Source: Stieleria varia (GTDB lineage: Bacteria; Planctomycetota; Planctomycetia; Pirellulales; Pirellulaceae). Taken from it: a stretch of DNA of 64,000 bases. This document shows, in pieces, positions 7,395-17,500 of this stretch. The stretch covers positions 2,542,001-2,606,000 of the forward strand of contig NZ_CP151726.1 of NCBI RefSeq assembly GCF_038443385.1. The letters are read 5' to 3'. Within the stretch, counting starts at the first letter, position 1. Each line of letters opens with the position of its first letter. The notes under the pieces are model-generated. The model made no database searches. It had not been told where the DNA came from and saw only the letters and a list, made by a program, of their open reading frames with translations. Made by a program: the position numbers and the translations under genes.

Positions 7395-9161
7395 ATGAGA
7401 CACAAAAAAAGACAACCGCATCGTGCGTCCGATCCTGCCAAGCTCGCAACCAAAGCGGTGGCCGATGACTTGACCTTGCAGTCAAGAACGATTGGGGCTT
7501 TGCCCATCATCAATCGATTCATCGACCGATTGAATTTGCACTCGCTGCTCAATCAGTTTCTGCCCTGGGAAGACGGGCGAAGTAAGGTTGCCACGTCCAC
7601 CGCGATCCTGTTGCTTGTCAAAAACATCCTGCTTAGTCGTGAGCCGATCTACGGACTGGCTCAGTGGGCAGCAGCTTATCAACCTGAACTGCTGGGCCTG
7701 TAAGAGACTCAGCTTAAAACACTCAACGATGATCGTGTTGGACGCGCTCTGGATCGTCTCTTCGATGTAGACACACCTCAATTCGCGATGGCCGTGACGC
7801 GTCAGTCGGTAGAGCAGTTCGATCTTGACCTATCCGAATTACACAATGATTCAACGACGGTCCGATTCTACGGTGACTATGAAGAGTTTGAAGAACCGGT
7901 CCAACGACGTGGCAAACAAACCGCTGCGATGCGACAGGGACACAGCAAAGACCATCGACCTGACCTGAAACAGTTGCTTTACATACTGACCGTCTCTGAG
8001 GACGGCGGGGTCCCGGTTTACTTTACAACCGACGATGGCGACAAGCATGACGATCAAACCCATATTCCGACTTGGGATTTGCTCAAGGAACTGACGGGGC
8101 GAACGGATTTTCTCTACATCGCCGATTGCAAATTGGCCAGCAGCGAGAATCTTGCGCACCTCCATCGCCAGAAAGGCCGATTCATCACGATCTTGCCGAA
8201 GAATCGCAGTGAACCGCGGAAGATGAGGCAGTTGCTCACCGACGATCCCGACTGCGTTTCATGGAAAACGCTCTACGAAATTCGCGACGAGGATGGCAAC
8301 CTTGAGCATCGGTTTCGGACTCCACGTGAAGAAGAGATGACAAAGGATGGCTATCGTTTGATCTGGATTCACTCGTTGGTCAAGGAGACAACCGATGAAG
8401 CCTCCCGTATGAAGGCGATCGGCAAGACGACTAGCGAACTGTCTCGATTCCGCGCACGTCTACGTTCCCCACGCACGCTTATGCGACAGCGTCACCGAGT
8501 CCAAGAGGAGGTGGAAGCGATTCTCGCTAAACGTCCTGTCGGTTCGTTCCTAAGCGTTGAAGTGATTCAGGAGGAAGAAGTCACTCTTAAGCAAGCCACT
8601 CCGGGGCGTCGCAGCAAGAAGACTCAGTACACCAAGGAAACGAAACTTCGCTTTGACCTCAGTTGGAAAATTGACGCCGATGCTCTCGAAGTGGCCAAGC
8701 GAAGCGATGGAATCTTTCCGCTAATCACCAACGACAGCAAGCTATCTGCGGAGGATGTCTTGAGAGCCTATAAGCGTCAACCGATTATCGAAAAACGATT
8801 CAGCCAACTGAAAACCGATTCTTGCGTTGCCCCGGTCTATCTCAAGGAAGTCAGCCGAATCGAATCGTTGCTTTGTGTTTACTTCTTAGCACTGGTGATT
8901 CAGACGTTGATCGAACGAGAGATTCGCCGGGCGATGGACTCCAGCGGGATAGAAAGCGTCCCGCTGTACCCTGAAGGTCGCGCCTGCAGACGACCAACGA
9001 CTCGCCGATTGATTGATGCGTTATCGAGTCTCAGTCACCACCGTTTGCAAACCGACGACGGTGACACTCTGAGTCTCTACACGCAGCCGACATCGCTTCA
9101 ATCGCAATTGATCAAGCTCATGGGCCTTCGCCCATCGAGCTACGGGCGCAAAAAAAACTGA
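7395..9161 (+). pseudogene. IS1634-family transposase with in-frame stop
   Basis: Read through, the frame gives a 588-residue DDE transposase of the IS1634 type with an N-terminal DUF4277-like segment (SRTIGALPIINRFIDRL). A TAA at 7701-7703 interrupts it after LLGL; the same frame continues at once with ETQLKTLNDDRVGRALDRLF, which is normal family sequence, so this is a nonsense change and not a frameshift. Candidate catalytic acids are in LHNDSTTVRFYG, YIADCKLAS and QPIIEKRFSQLK. An internal ATG at 7788 could start a shorter product lacking the N-terminal domain. The element is probably dead unless the stop is read through. Confidence 0.85.
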
Positions 9162-9209
9162 CCGCGAAAAACTCAGAGAAATCGGATTTTAGATGTGCGG
9201 AAAAGAAGT

Positions 9210-9225
9210 TGCACGGCATGGTTCG
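9210..9225 (-). other. Right end of the interrupted attC-like site
   Basis: TGCACGGCATGGTTCG carries the right core GTTCG (9221-9225) and lies 7 bases beyond the stop of the cassette gene at 9233-9733, matching the other cassette junctions. Confidence 0.55.
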
Positions 9226-9232
9226 CCGCACC

Positions 9233-9733
9233 CTACCTCGCACTTTCTACAGATACAGGCTGACCTAAACGACTTTTCTCCTCCAGTAGCATCAACTCCG
9301 CGCGAAGCCGGCCTGCAGTAGCAACCGCCATCTCGTCAGTGCCTCCAATTCCGGTCTCCATTCTGACCCGAGCGTAATCCTCTCGCTCCTTTGCGTGCTC
9401 AAGCAGTGTTTCCACAGCTGCGATACGGTCTGCTTGAGTGATTGCCGCTGCAAGCTCCGCCTCTGCTAGCTCAATATTTGCTTTCGCAAGTGATGTGATG
9501 TTGTCTGTTCCTTGCATGTACCGACGCTCGAGAATTTCGACGACGCGACGCAACGCGTCGCGATACTCAATTCGTTTGTTGAGGATCTCCTGGGACGGCT
9601 CTGGATCAAGCGATGGGCGTGAACTGTCAGCGAAATTGCTGTCTTGGGACGATTCGGTGATACCACGCTCAGGTGCACACCCGAGGAGGCAAGAGACGAG
9701 AATTGCGGCTGGGAGGATAGGCGTTTTTTTCAT
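9233..9733 (-). CDS. Lipoprotein with long helical domain (cassette)
   Basis: A 166-residue protein with a type II signal sequence (lipobox LLGC, Cys19) and a mature part that is nearly all alpha-helical from about residue 50, rich in Glu, Ala, Leu and Arg. The repeating pattern (NIELAEAELAAA, ETLLEHAKER, RLRAELMLLEEK) resembles the coiled-coil barrel helices of TolC-like outer-membrane factors, but the length allows only one helical hairpin. It is likely anchored at the outer membrane. It lies between two attC-like sites and is therefore a cassette. Confidence 0.8.
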   Translation of the reverse strand: MKKTPILPAAILVSCLLGCAPERGITESSQDSNFADSSRPSLDPEPSQEILNKRIEYRDALRRVVEILERRYMQGTDNITSLAKANIELAEAELAAAITQADRIAAVETLLEHAKEREDYARVRMETGIGGTDEMAVATAGRLRAELMLLEEKSRLGQPVSVESAR

Positions 9734-9742
9734 TACTCTAGT

Positions 9743-9833
9743 CGGGAACGGTGGCCGTCACCGGGCACGGAGAGACGACTTTCCATTTGTGAAACCTTGC
9801 AAGCCGTGCTCCGTGTGCACGGCATGGTTCGTC
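9743..9833 (-). other. attC-like recombination site
   Basis: CGGGAACGGTGGCCGTCACC plus GGGCACGG pairs with CCGTGCTCCGTGTGCACGGC plus ATGGTTCG. The right arm GTGCACGGCATGGTT is shared with the sites at 6528-6614 and 7045/9225, and the centre has TTCCATTTGTGAAAC. It lies between the genes at 9233-9733 and 9882-10328. Confidence 0.65.
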
Positions 9834-9881
9834 GGTCTTTTGTGCAGTGGTGACCGGTCCGAAATTGTAGCCATTCATCTA

Positions 9882-10328
9882 TCATGCCGCTACCAAATCT
9901 GCTCGCGTTTCACGGCATCGTGTCATGCACCGGATGGCAATGAATATCATGACTGGAGCGTCGATGAGAATAAAAAAATATCCAGCCCCATTGGCCAACA
10001 GAACATGATCCACGTAGATCAACGTCAATAATGCTGTGAAACTTTTGCGATGTCGTATCGTTGAGCGAAATGCAAAGTAGGCGGCAGCCAAGAACACGAT
10101 TCCGAGCACAACGTCGAGACCAACATGCAGTGGAAATGTCGTTGGCGTAGCATGCTGCAGATGACCGCACATGCAACTGTGCATAAACGTGCAGACCGTA
10201 AACAACGGGAAGCCTGCCAACAAAAGGTAGCCGACAGTTGATGTATTTGAAGCAAGTACACGTAGCGGGCGAGCGAGTGTGTCTTCATTGGCTGCGGGCT
10301 CGTATGGATTGATGTCAGAATTCGACAT
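9882..10328 (-). CDS. Small multi-pass membrane protein, NPYEPA start (cassette)
   Basis: A 148-residue protein with four likely membrane helices (near residues 32-48, 67-87, 97-115 and 118-134). The N-terminus MSNSDINPYEPAA has the NPYxxP signature often seen at the start of small planctomycete membrane proteins; a related start occurs in the gene at 54401-55003. Function unknown. It is the cassette nearest the integrase remnant, with an attC-like site 21 bp upstream. Confidence 0.75.
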   Translation of the reverse strand: MSNSDINPYEPAANEDTLARPLRVLASNTSTVGYLLLAGFPLFTVCTFMHSCMCGHLQHATPTTFPLHVGLDVVLGIVFLAAAYFAFRSTIRHRKSFTALLTLIYVDHVLLANGAGYFFILIDAPVMIFIAIRCMTRCRETRADLVAA

Positions 10329-10348
10329 TGAGCAAAGGCATTATCCGA

Positions 10349-10434
10349 CGAACGGCAGCGTTGACCGAGCGACGGCAATGTGGCATCCATTTGCAAACGC
10401 CGTATCCGTCGCTTCGTGTCCAACGCATTGTTCG
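10349..10434 (-). other. attC-like recombination site
   Basis: CGAAC-GGCA-GCGTTG-ACCGA-GCGACGG on the left pairs with CCGTCGC-TTCGTGT-CCAACGC-ATT-GTTCG on the right, three perfectly paired blocks with unequal spacers as in attC. The centre has ATCCATTTGCAAACG. Confidence 0.7.
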
Positions 10435-11841
10435 TTGGTGTGTTGGTAGCGGCGAACGAGCAACCATTGCCCAACACCGATCACCAAAGTCTAGCGTGCG
10501 TATCATCACGCGCCAAATTCGACCGCGCATCGTCGATCGCAACCTTCGTGGTGAAGATTGTCGGCCGCATCGACGCCTGACGCTGGTTTCGAGCATCCGA
10601 GTCGTTCCGCCTCCAACCGTGAAGACGATTTGCCACGAAGAACACGAAAAGACACGAAGAAGGTCGCAAGCATTCATTCATCGCGCGGACCAAGATCAGA
10701 CCCGGCAACAGATCGCGATAGCGTGTCAAAGATAGCCATCAAAACAGACGACGGCAAACCAACACGACACGCATCCTCTTCGATCACATCGATCTTTTGC
10801 CTCGCCCAAGACACCTGCGTTGGATTCATTCTTCATCCGACGAACTTGTAATTAAGGGGAGTCAGGACTTGGCGGTTGGTTATTTGACGCCTTATGGGCG
10901 GTTGGCCCTCCAGTTATCCCGGTCTTATTGGCAGTTGACTGATTTTGGCCAAGCTTTACAGCAATTTGCCAATAAGAACACCACGCATTATAGGCAGTTG
11001 CCGCTTTGAGTGCAATCCCAGGTGGGGTTGACACCACCTTGCAGGGCCTGCATTTTGACAGCACGGACATTTTGTGCATTTGGATTTCCGATTTGAGGGG
11101 TCATGCAATGGCAAGATCTGAGAGCAGGCGTGAGAGTGGGTACGGTGGGGTTCATGATAGCGTTGTCGCTTCGGGAAAGCCGGATTGGCCAGCGATCTGG
11201 TATGCGAAGTTGCGACGGCATGGCCATTTGGAAACGCCTGAAAGTGGCAGAATCGCTGCTGGAGTTTCGAAGGCGAAAACGATGGGAAGAGTGCCCGCGT
11301 TTGGCAGAGGTGTGTGAGACGCTCGCAATATGAAACGAGCCCAGCAAAAGGGAGGGCCGAGAATGCCGGAAGGCAATCTCAGGGCGCCCGAATCGGACCT
11401 GGCGGAACGAGGACACATTGCCCCCAGAGAACCATCTAACGAGTTTAGCAGTCTCTGTCGCTGCTTCCGCAGCTTGATGGGATGATTGCCGGTCGAACGT
11501 GGGGCTGACGCCCCACGCTTTATGCTGTCGCTGGCTCCGCAGCTGAGGGCGGCCGCACCTAGAGGATGTTTTCGTTTTCCATGGGCAGCATCCATTGACA
11601 CGTTTGATCAACGCAGCAAAGCACTGTTACCCAGGGCGACGCGGCGATCTGACCTGGGCTATTTTGTCATGTCCCATCGGGACAAAATCGATTAGGTCCC
11701 TCTGAAACGAAAATAGCACCTGCCGTCCCATGAGACGTTGCTACGTGATTTGGTGTATTGGGGTTTGTGCCCCCTCATCCCCAGCCCTTCTCCCCCAGAT
11801 CCTGACTCGCTGGAAGCTCGCCAGGATCCGGGGGAGAAGCC
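10435..11841. other. Gene-poor decayed integron platform
   Basis: About 1.4 kb with no convincing gene. It should have held attI and most of intI if the architecture is read correctly, but I can find no intact attI or integrase N-terminus. It contains the dispersed CCACGAAGAACACG repeat (10632-10663), a GC-skewed patch (10860-10990) and the first copy of the 270-bp repeat. Confidence 0.5.
11363..11632. repeat. About 260-bp direct repeat, copy 1
   Basis: Aligns with 12055-12303: ATGCCGGAAGGC...CGAATCGGACCT, AGCTTGATGGGATGATTG, the hairpin CGTGGGGCTGACGCCCCACG, then TTTATGCTGTCGCTG. The copies differ by point changes and a roughly 20-base indel. The GGGGCTGACGCCCC hairpin recurs at about 59590. 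Confidence 0.8.
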
Positions 11842-12006
11842 GTGGTGAGAAGATCGGTACGTTATCGGCATTCGCGAAATCCTCGTGACCGCAGGATGCA
11901 TCGTCACCATTTGCATGAGGACATCAGCACCACGATGATCTACCTGCACTGCTTGAATGACCCAGAAAAGAAAGTGGTCAGTCCGCTGGATCGACTCAAT
12001 GAGCGG
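11842..12006 (+). pseudogene. Integron integrase C-terminal remnant
   Basis: The segment HLHEDISTTMIYLHCLN, followed by PEKKVVSPLDRL, closely matches the end of integron integrases (LGHxDVSTTMIYTHVLNRPG...VxSPLD), including the catalytic tyrosine region. Upstream residues (RHS at about residues 9-11) may be a frameshifted remnant of the HTLRHSFATH box. Everything N-terminal is missing. Orientation is plus, opposite to all cassettes to its left, as expected for intI. Identification rests on this short motif only. Confidence 0.6.
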
Positions 12007-12054
12007 AACGCGGAGCAGAGTGAAGTGCAAGCGAGTGTTCCGGAGCGGATGGCA

Positions 12055-12303
12055 ATGCCGGAAGGCGATCTCAGGACGCCCGAATCGGACCTCGAGGGAG
12101 TCCCATCTAACGAATTCAGCAGTATCTGTCGCTGCCTCCGCAGCTTGATGGGATGATTGTCGGTTGCACGTGGGGCTGACGCCCCACGCTTTATGCTGTC
12201 GCTGCTGCCGCAGCTGGAAGCGGTCACGCGCAGAGGAAGTTCTCATGTTCCATGGACAACATCAAGCGATACGTTTGATCGACACAGCAAAGTGCTGTGT
12301 CCC
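12055..12303. repeat. About 250-bp direct repeat, copy 2
   Basis: Second copy of 11363-11632. Its left edge follows the integrase remnant and its right end joins the truncated IS110 transposase, replacing that gene's 3' part. Confidence 0.8.
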
Positions 12304-12868
12304 CCGGATTGTGTTCTACCAAGCGACCGCACCACTGGGTCGCTTGTGAGTCGAAAGCATCCAGTCGCTGAACTTGATGGCGGATCTCCTGCTCGACTTC
12401 TCCTGGGGGCACGTAAGGCCTGTGAGTCCCTTTGCCAAAGCAAGTCAACTCGGCAATGATCGCAGCGTCTTTGCCGTCATGCTGACTGGGGACTCCGTCA
12501 AAGATCTCTTTGTAATCACTGGATGCCTTGCCGCTGATCCGGTGAACCTCCAAAAAAGCCGCGGTCATTGCATAGCGAACCGCCTCGCTATAGGTGCCGG
12601 TAGACTCCAGTCCGATGGTGAGGCTGTCGCAGACATCCTTGAGGGTTTGCAACCGCACAATCAATTCGTCAATCTCCACCGGATTCTTAATGCTCCAGGG
12701 CGCATCGAATGTTCCATCAGCCCAACGGACGACGGCAACGATTTCTTTTTTACCGATATCCAGCCCAACACAAGTGCCGGAACCACCTTTGGCGAGTCCT
12801 GCATCCTTCAGAATCTCAACGGAGATCTTCTTGACGGGCACTCGACGGTAGAGTCTCTTGGTTCGCAT
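12224..12868 (-). pseudogene. Truncated IS110-family transposase
   Basis: The N-terminal DEDD domain of an IS110 transposase/recombinase: GLDIGKKE (first Asp), GLESTGTY (Glu) and SQHDGKDAAIIA (Asp pair). Family members are about 340-400 residues with a C-terminal domain carrying a catalytic serine; here homology stops around residue 180 (ATQWCGRLVEHN) and the last 30 or so codons come from the 250-bp repeat. The ATG at 12868 has an excellent ribosome-binding site (AGGAGGT, 6-7 bases upstream). It is not expected to be active. Confidence 0.85.
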
Positions 12869-12874
12869 GGGGAT

Positions 12875-12990
12875 GACCTCCTATTTACTGGTCTCTGAGA
12901 AGAAAAAACCAGTTTCGAGGCATCCCCTCTTTTTTTGAAGTCCTCATCCTGCGGACTATAGCCAACTGGACTCCAACACGGGCTGAGCGT
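12875..12990 (-). ncRNA. Possible orphan bridge-RNA region of IS110 element
   Basis: In IS110-group elements the bridge RNA is encoded in the non-coding end upstream of the transposase. Here the upstream 115 bp holds inverted repeats (CTGGT...ACCAG around 12887-12913, GTCC...GGAC near 12940-12957) consistent with a structured RNA. No guide loops can be assigned by eye, and the element's own end is not identified. Confidence 0.25.
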
Positions 12991-13027
12991 CTCGGGGGGA
13001 CGCTGCTACGTGGTGGGTGCGACTTGC

Positions 13028-14317
13028 TCAGGCGTCGATTTCGACGTCGCTGGTGGGATGGGCGATGCAGAGAACGCAGTCGCCCGGTTCGACTTCGCAC
13101 TCGGGCTCGCAGAGATACCGTACGCTGCCGCGATTGAGTTTCTGTATGCATGCACCACAGTCGCCGGCCCGGCATCCGGATGTGACGGGGATCTCCAGTT
13201 GCTCGGCGATGTCCAGCAAGGTTTGCGTCTCTGAGACCCAGGTTGCCGTTTTCTCCGAGCCAGAGAACTGGACTTGAAACGACTGGCCAGTCGTCGTCGA
13301 TTGCGTGATGTCAGACGCGGGCACCGCGATCGCGCCGGGACCGGTGAGTTTTCCGCCAAAGGATTCGAACTTGACCTTCGATTCGTTCACTCCATGGACC
13401 ACCAAGCCGCTTGCCAGCTCGGTCATGAACTCATTGGGACCGCAGAGCAGGAACTCGCCATCCTCATGGCCCAACTGTTCCAGTAATTTCTCAGCCGTGA
13501 TTCGTCCCGTTTCAAAATCGTACCCGACATCCTCAGCCGATGGTCGACTGTACCAAACGTGCAATCGAAATCGGCATGTCTCGGGCAGTGAGTCTGCGAG
13601 TCGACGCAACGGTGCCAGGAAGGGAGCGTTGCTCGCATCACGCAGTTGGTAGAACAAGTTGACTTCGCGATCGAGTCTCTCGCTGAGCGACTGAAACAGC
13701 ATCGACACCATCGGCGTGATGCCGATTCCGGCAGCGATCAGGTTCAGCGGAGCAGATAGATCGGCTGAGTAGTGAAATCGGCCGCGGGGAGATTGAATTT
13801 CGACTTCATCGCCCACGCGGATGGTGTCGTGCAGCAGGTTGCTGAGTTTACCTCCCGGCACACGCTTGACCGTGATTCGATAGTGCGGTTCGTCAGGACC
13901 GCTGGACAGGCTGTAACATCTCGAAACCGGTTTGCCGGAGGGATCGGACAATTGTACGAGAATGGATTGTCCGCCGAGAAACCGCGGGAACTGCTTGCCA
14001 TCGAGCGGCGCGAAAACAAACGAACGACAATCGGGTGACTCGTCAACAATCGACTTGACGCCGACCCGACGCCATCCTTTCCAGCGATCTGAGTTTTGGA
14101 CAGATTCCAGATCAGCGGGCTTGTTCTGCACCGTTTGCGTTATTCGGCTCGATGACTGTTGACTGGCCCGTACTACTGCGGATTGGCGGGCCACGGCGGA
14201 ATAGTATTCACGCGTTTTCTTTCGCCAGCACGATTCTTCGTGACGCGTCACGATCTCGGCGAACAGTCGGTGTCCGACGATCGATGCGACAACGGTGATG
14301 AGAACGGGCAACAACAT
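13028..14317 (-). CDS. Membrane-anchored flavin reductase with 2Fe-2S ferredoxin domain
   Basis: A 429-residue electron-transfer protein. Order: an N-terminal membrane helix (1-20), a polar linker, an FAD-binding barrel (about 80-185, with RCYSLSSGP as the FAD motif), an NAD(P)-binding domain (GIGITPM near 200, LLCGPNEFM near 295) and a C-terminal plant-type 2Fe-2S domain (CRAGDCGAC near 388 plus a Cys in YLCEPE). This is the layout of Hcr-like and oxygenase reductases that pass electrons from NAD(P)H via FAD to a ferredoxin domain. The partner enzyme is not in view; 14318-14511 upstream shows no clear gene. Confidence 0.85.
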   Translation of the reverse strand: MLLPVLITVVASIVGHRLFAEIVTRHEESCWRKKTREYYSAVARQSAVVRASQQSSSRITQTVQNKPADLESVQNSDRWKGWRRVGVKSIVDESPDCRSFVFAPLDGKQFPRFLGGQSILVQLSDPSGKPVSRCYSLSSGPDEPHYRITVKRVPGGKLSNLLHDTIRVGDEVEIQSPRGRFHYSADLSAPLNLIAAGIGITPMVSMLFQSLSERLDREVNLFYQLRDASNAPFLAPLRRLADSLPETCRFRLHVWYSRPSAEDVGYDFETGRITAEKLLEQLGHEDGEFLLCGPNEFMTELASGLVVHGVNESKVKFESFGGKLTGPGAIAVPASDITQSTTTGQSFQVQFSGSEKTATWVSETQTLLDIAEQLEIPVTSGCRAGDCGACIQKLNRGSVRYLCEPECEVEPGDCVLCIAHPTSDVEIDA

Positions 14318-14511
14318 GGTCGGATTCGCGGCGACGGATAGGAGATGCTTGGCGGTCGTGAGCTTTCGGAACAGCGGGACCTGGAATCGACAACATCAGC
14401 AGACCGCCTACGTAGCAGTAGCTCAGAACTGGGAGATCGAGAACCGCGAATCAGAATGTCAAACACGCAACTTGGCGTGCGATGGGGCCGCTGAGGGTTG
14501 TGCGGATTGGA

Positions 14512-17500
14512 TCAATCCTTACGTGCCTTGCGTTTGGCGGCCAACAGTCGCTCGGTGTAGCTGCCGCCGGCGTCTTTTGCCGGAGCGTCGGGCGTTGCCG
14601 CGTCCGATTTCGTCGCCGATCGATCACCGGTGCCGCTCGTTCCGATTTGAACATCGTCCGTGGAATTGTCCGACGCGGTGGGTTCGAATCGAACACTCGC
14701 GCGTCGTTTTTCCAACGAATCATCCAAGGCCTCTTTGTTCTTGCGCAACGCATCGAGTCGTGCGGTCACCGCGGCATCTTTTTCACTCGTCTTACCCCGC
14801 AGCTTTCTCATTGCGTTGCCGACCCAATCGAAATTGATGGCGACGCGACGCACGAAGACATCGGCCAGGAAGATGCAGCAGCCGGTCAGCAAGAACCACG
14901 GCCACGCGTCTTTGATGGATCGAGCCAATGCGAGTCCACCGCGAAAGGTATTCGTGTCTACCAAGTCTTCGGTGGGCTCGGTCTCCAGCGCCGGTGCAAC
15001 GGCCCCCGCTTCGCCGCCCGCCGGCTGGGTCTTGGCCAACGACTCGATCAAGGCCATGTTGGTTTCGCGAACTCGGAACTCGTCGCTGTAGGGGACGGAA
15101 ACGCCAACGGTTAGCGGTGCGGCGCCGGGTTCAGGGATGACGGTGACGAAGTAGTTGCCAGCCGCGTCGGCTTGGAAGGTTCCGACGTAGCGGCCTGGCG
15201 CGGTTTGCCGCATGTCCAGTTGACCGAACGTCGTTTCTTCGCCGCTCTCGCTCGCTTTCATGTCCGACACGTTGGCCTGCATGTCCAGGAAATCCAAGAA
15301 CGAGTCGTCTTCTTTGAGCGCGTTGACCACCACTTGAACTTCGCCATCCTTGACGCTGGTTGCGATGGAGTACTTGCCCGTGTCGCCGGTGGGACGCATG
15401 GTCCAGCGGACGAGCTGACTGAAGAACTTATCGTAGTCGGGCCAATCATTCCATGAAGTCGCCCAGCGTGCTCCCGCATCGGTGGTCAGAACGGCGGTCC
15501 GGCCGAGTCCATAAGTCCAAACCGCCAGGACCGTATTGTTTTCAGGTTCAACAGGCTTGGGTGATCGAATCAGCACTTGAGCAAGCGGTCCATCCTTGGT
15601 TTGCGTCAGCACAAAGCCACGCGTGTTGGGCAGCACTCGGTCGACGCCGTCCATCAACGCGTGCTGCAACGGGGTGACTTGAGGGATCACGCCGCCTTCG
15701 GGCTCGAACACGAGCGGCTTGGAGACACGCCGTGCTTCGCGTTGAAAGATCTTGGGCAACGCTTTTCCCGATTTCACCGCGTAGTACTTGCCCCCGGTTG
15801 CTTGTGCGATTCCACGCAACCGTTGGCTTTCGGTCAGACCGTGCGAAGCAACCGCGACGGTGCTGATGGTGATGTTGTTTTGTTTGAAGGCGGCGATCGT
15901 TCCCGGCATGGGGTCGCTGGGGTCACCGTCGCTGATGATGATGCAGTGCTTGACGGACGCGGGCGTGTTGGCCAGTCCCTTGACCGCCATCTTCATCGCG
16001 GGATCGAACTGCGGCATGTCACCGGGAGTCATGCGGCTGACGGCGGAGAGCATGGCCTTTCGATTGGGGCCGACTTCCATGAGTCCGCCGCCCCACATCC
16101 ACTGGTCACCGCTCATGCCCCAGTGCAACACGCCAGCGAAATCTGAGGGGCCGAGTTGTTCGATCGCGGCGCGGGCGATGACCTTTTGCCAATGGTTTCC
16201 GTCAGCCATTTCGCTGGCGTGCATGATGCAGGCAAGAGCACCGACGGCTTCGACCTTGGCGTTCTTGATCTTGAAATCCACCGGCATGGCTTTCTCGAGT
16301 TCGGTACCCGTCCATCCGCTGAACGCGTCCGGACCGCCGATCATCAGGATGCCCGCGCCGAGTTGTTGGGTGTTGCGGACCAACATGTCGATCTGTGCAT
16401 CGGTGAAGGTCACTGCCGAGTCGTCTTGATCGGCCGATCGTGCGACTCCGGCCAGAATGACAGCGTCAAAGGCCTGCAGTTCGGCCAGCGATCCGAACAG
16501 CTCATCGGTGTACTGTTGAACGACTTCGATGTCCGCGTCCCGCAAGGCTTCGATCATCAGATCAAAATCGCCCACACGCCGCTGGTCTTCGATCAGCAGC
16601 ACACGGGCTTCGCCACGCACGTGTGTGTAGGCGGAGCCTTTGTTGTTTTGTTTCAGCCCGTCGTCTTCGTCCGTGGAAGGCAGAAACTCGGCTTCGTAGA
16701 CATACGACGCCGGCTGATCGATCTCCAGTCGGACGGGAAAAATGTTTTTGCCCGGCGTCAGCGTGACTTCTTGTTCCAACAACCCCGTGACGGTGCGACC
16801 AGCTTTTTGGGTCAGACGCAGCGTCCCCTTTGTTGGCCTGCCCGTCCCGTCGTGGTCTTCGCTGTAATTGTTGAGGACCACTCGGGCTTCGAACGGTTGT
16901 CCTTTGCGAATGTCGGCGGGCAAGTCGACCTTTTCTACCAGGACTTCGCTTTTCGCATCCAACAAAACCGGAACCACGTCGATTCCGATCCCCGCGTTGG
17001 CGACGCGTGCGGCGAGCTTCTTTGCCTGACCAAGATTTTCGTTGCCGTCGGTAACGATCACGATGCGTCGCGCGGTGTCCTCCGGCATGGAGGCTTGGGC
17101 GAGATTCAACGCACCTTCCAAATTCGTCGCATCGGTCTCGTCTTCACCCAGACGCGCTTCCAAGCGTTGCAAATAGATGTCGTCGTCAAACGGCGGGATT
17201 TCGATCGACGCGTTTCGGCCAAAAACGATGATGCCAGCGCGGTCGCCACGCTGCTGGTTTCGGTGACGCTTGACGTTGCGAACCACGAAATCCAGCATCA
17301 CCTGCCGTTTGGCTTGCGGGATGCTGATCGATTGGTCCAGCAAGTACATCACGGTCATCTTGTCGCTGACCCAGACGATCTGAACGCCGGCCAACGCGAG
17401 CACGACGATCGACCACACGACGGTACGCAGTGAAAGCGCAAGCCATTTGCGAAATCGCCCCAGCACACCCAGCGACGAATAGCCGATCCACCAGATCAAC

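Larger units (their letters stand above)
7121..9208 (+). mobile_element. IS1634-type insertion sequence inside an attC
   Basis: A 2088-bp element bounded by perfect 14-bp inverted repeats, CTTCTTTTCCGCAC (7121-7134) and GTGCGGAAAAGAAG (9195-9208). TGCAC occurs at 7116-7120 and again at 9210-9214, a likely short target duplication offset by one base. It carries one transposase frame (7395-9161) with an internal stop. It splits an attC-like site in its right arm. Confidence 0.85.

Noticed and set aside
10988-11611. 207-codon minus-strand frame across the 270-bp repeat
   Set aside because: It is mostly repeat sequence; the second repeat copy gives a similar spurious frame (11692-12246).
14482-17433. 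Long plus-strand open frames opposite the VWA gene
   Set aside because: They are antisense to a well-supported 1015-residue gene, have shadow composition and no domains.
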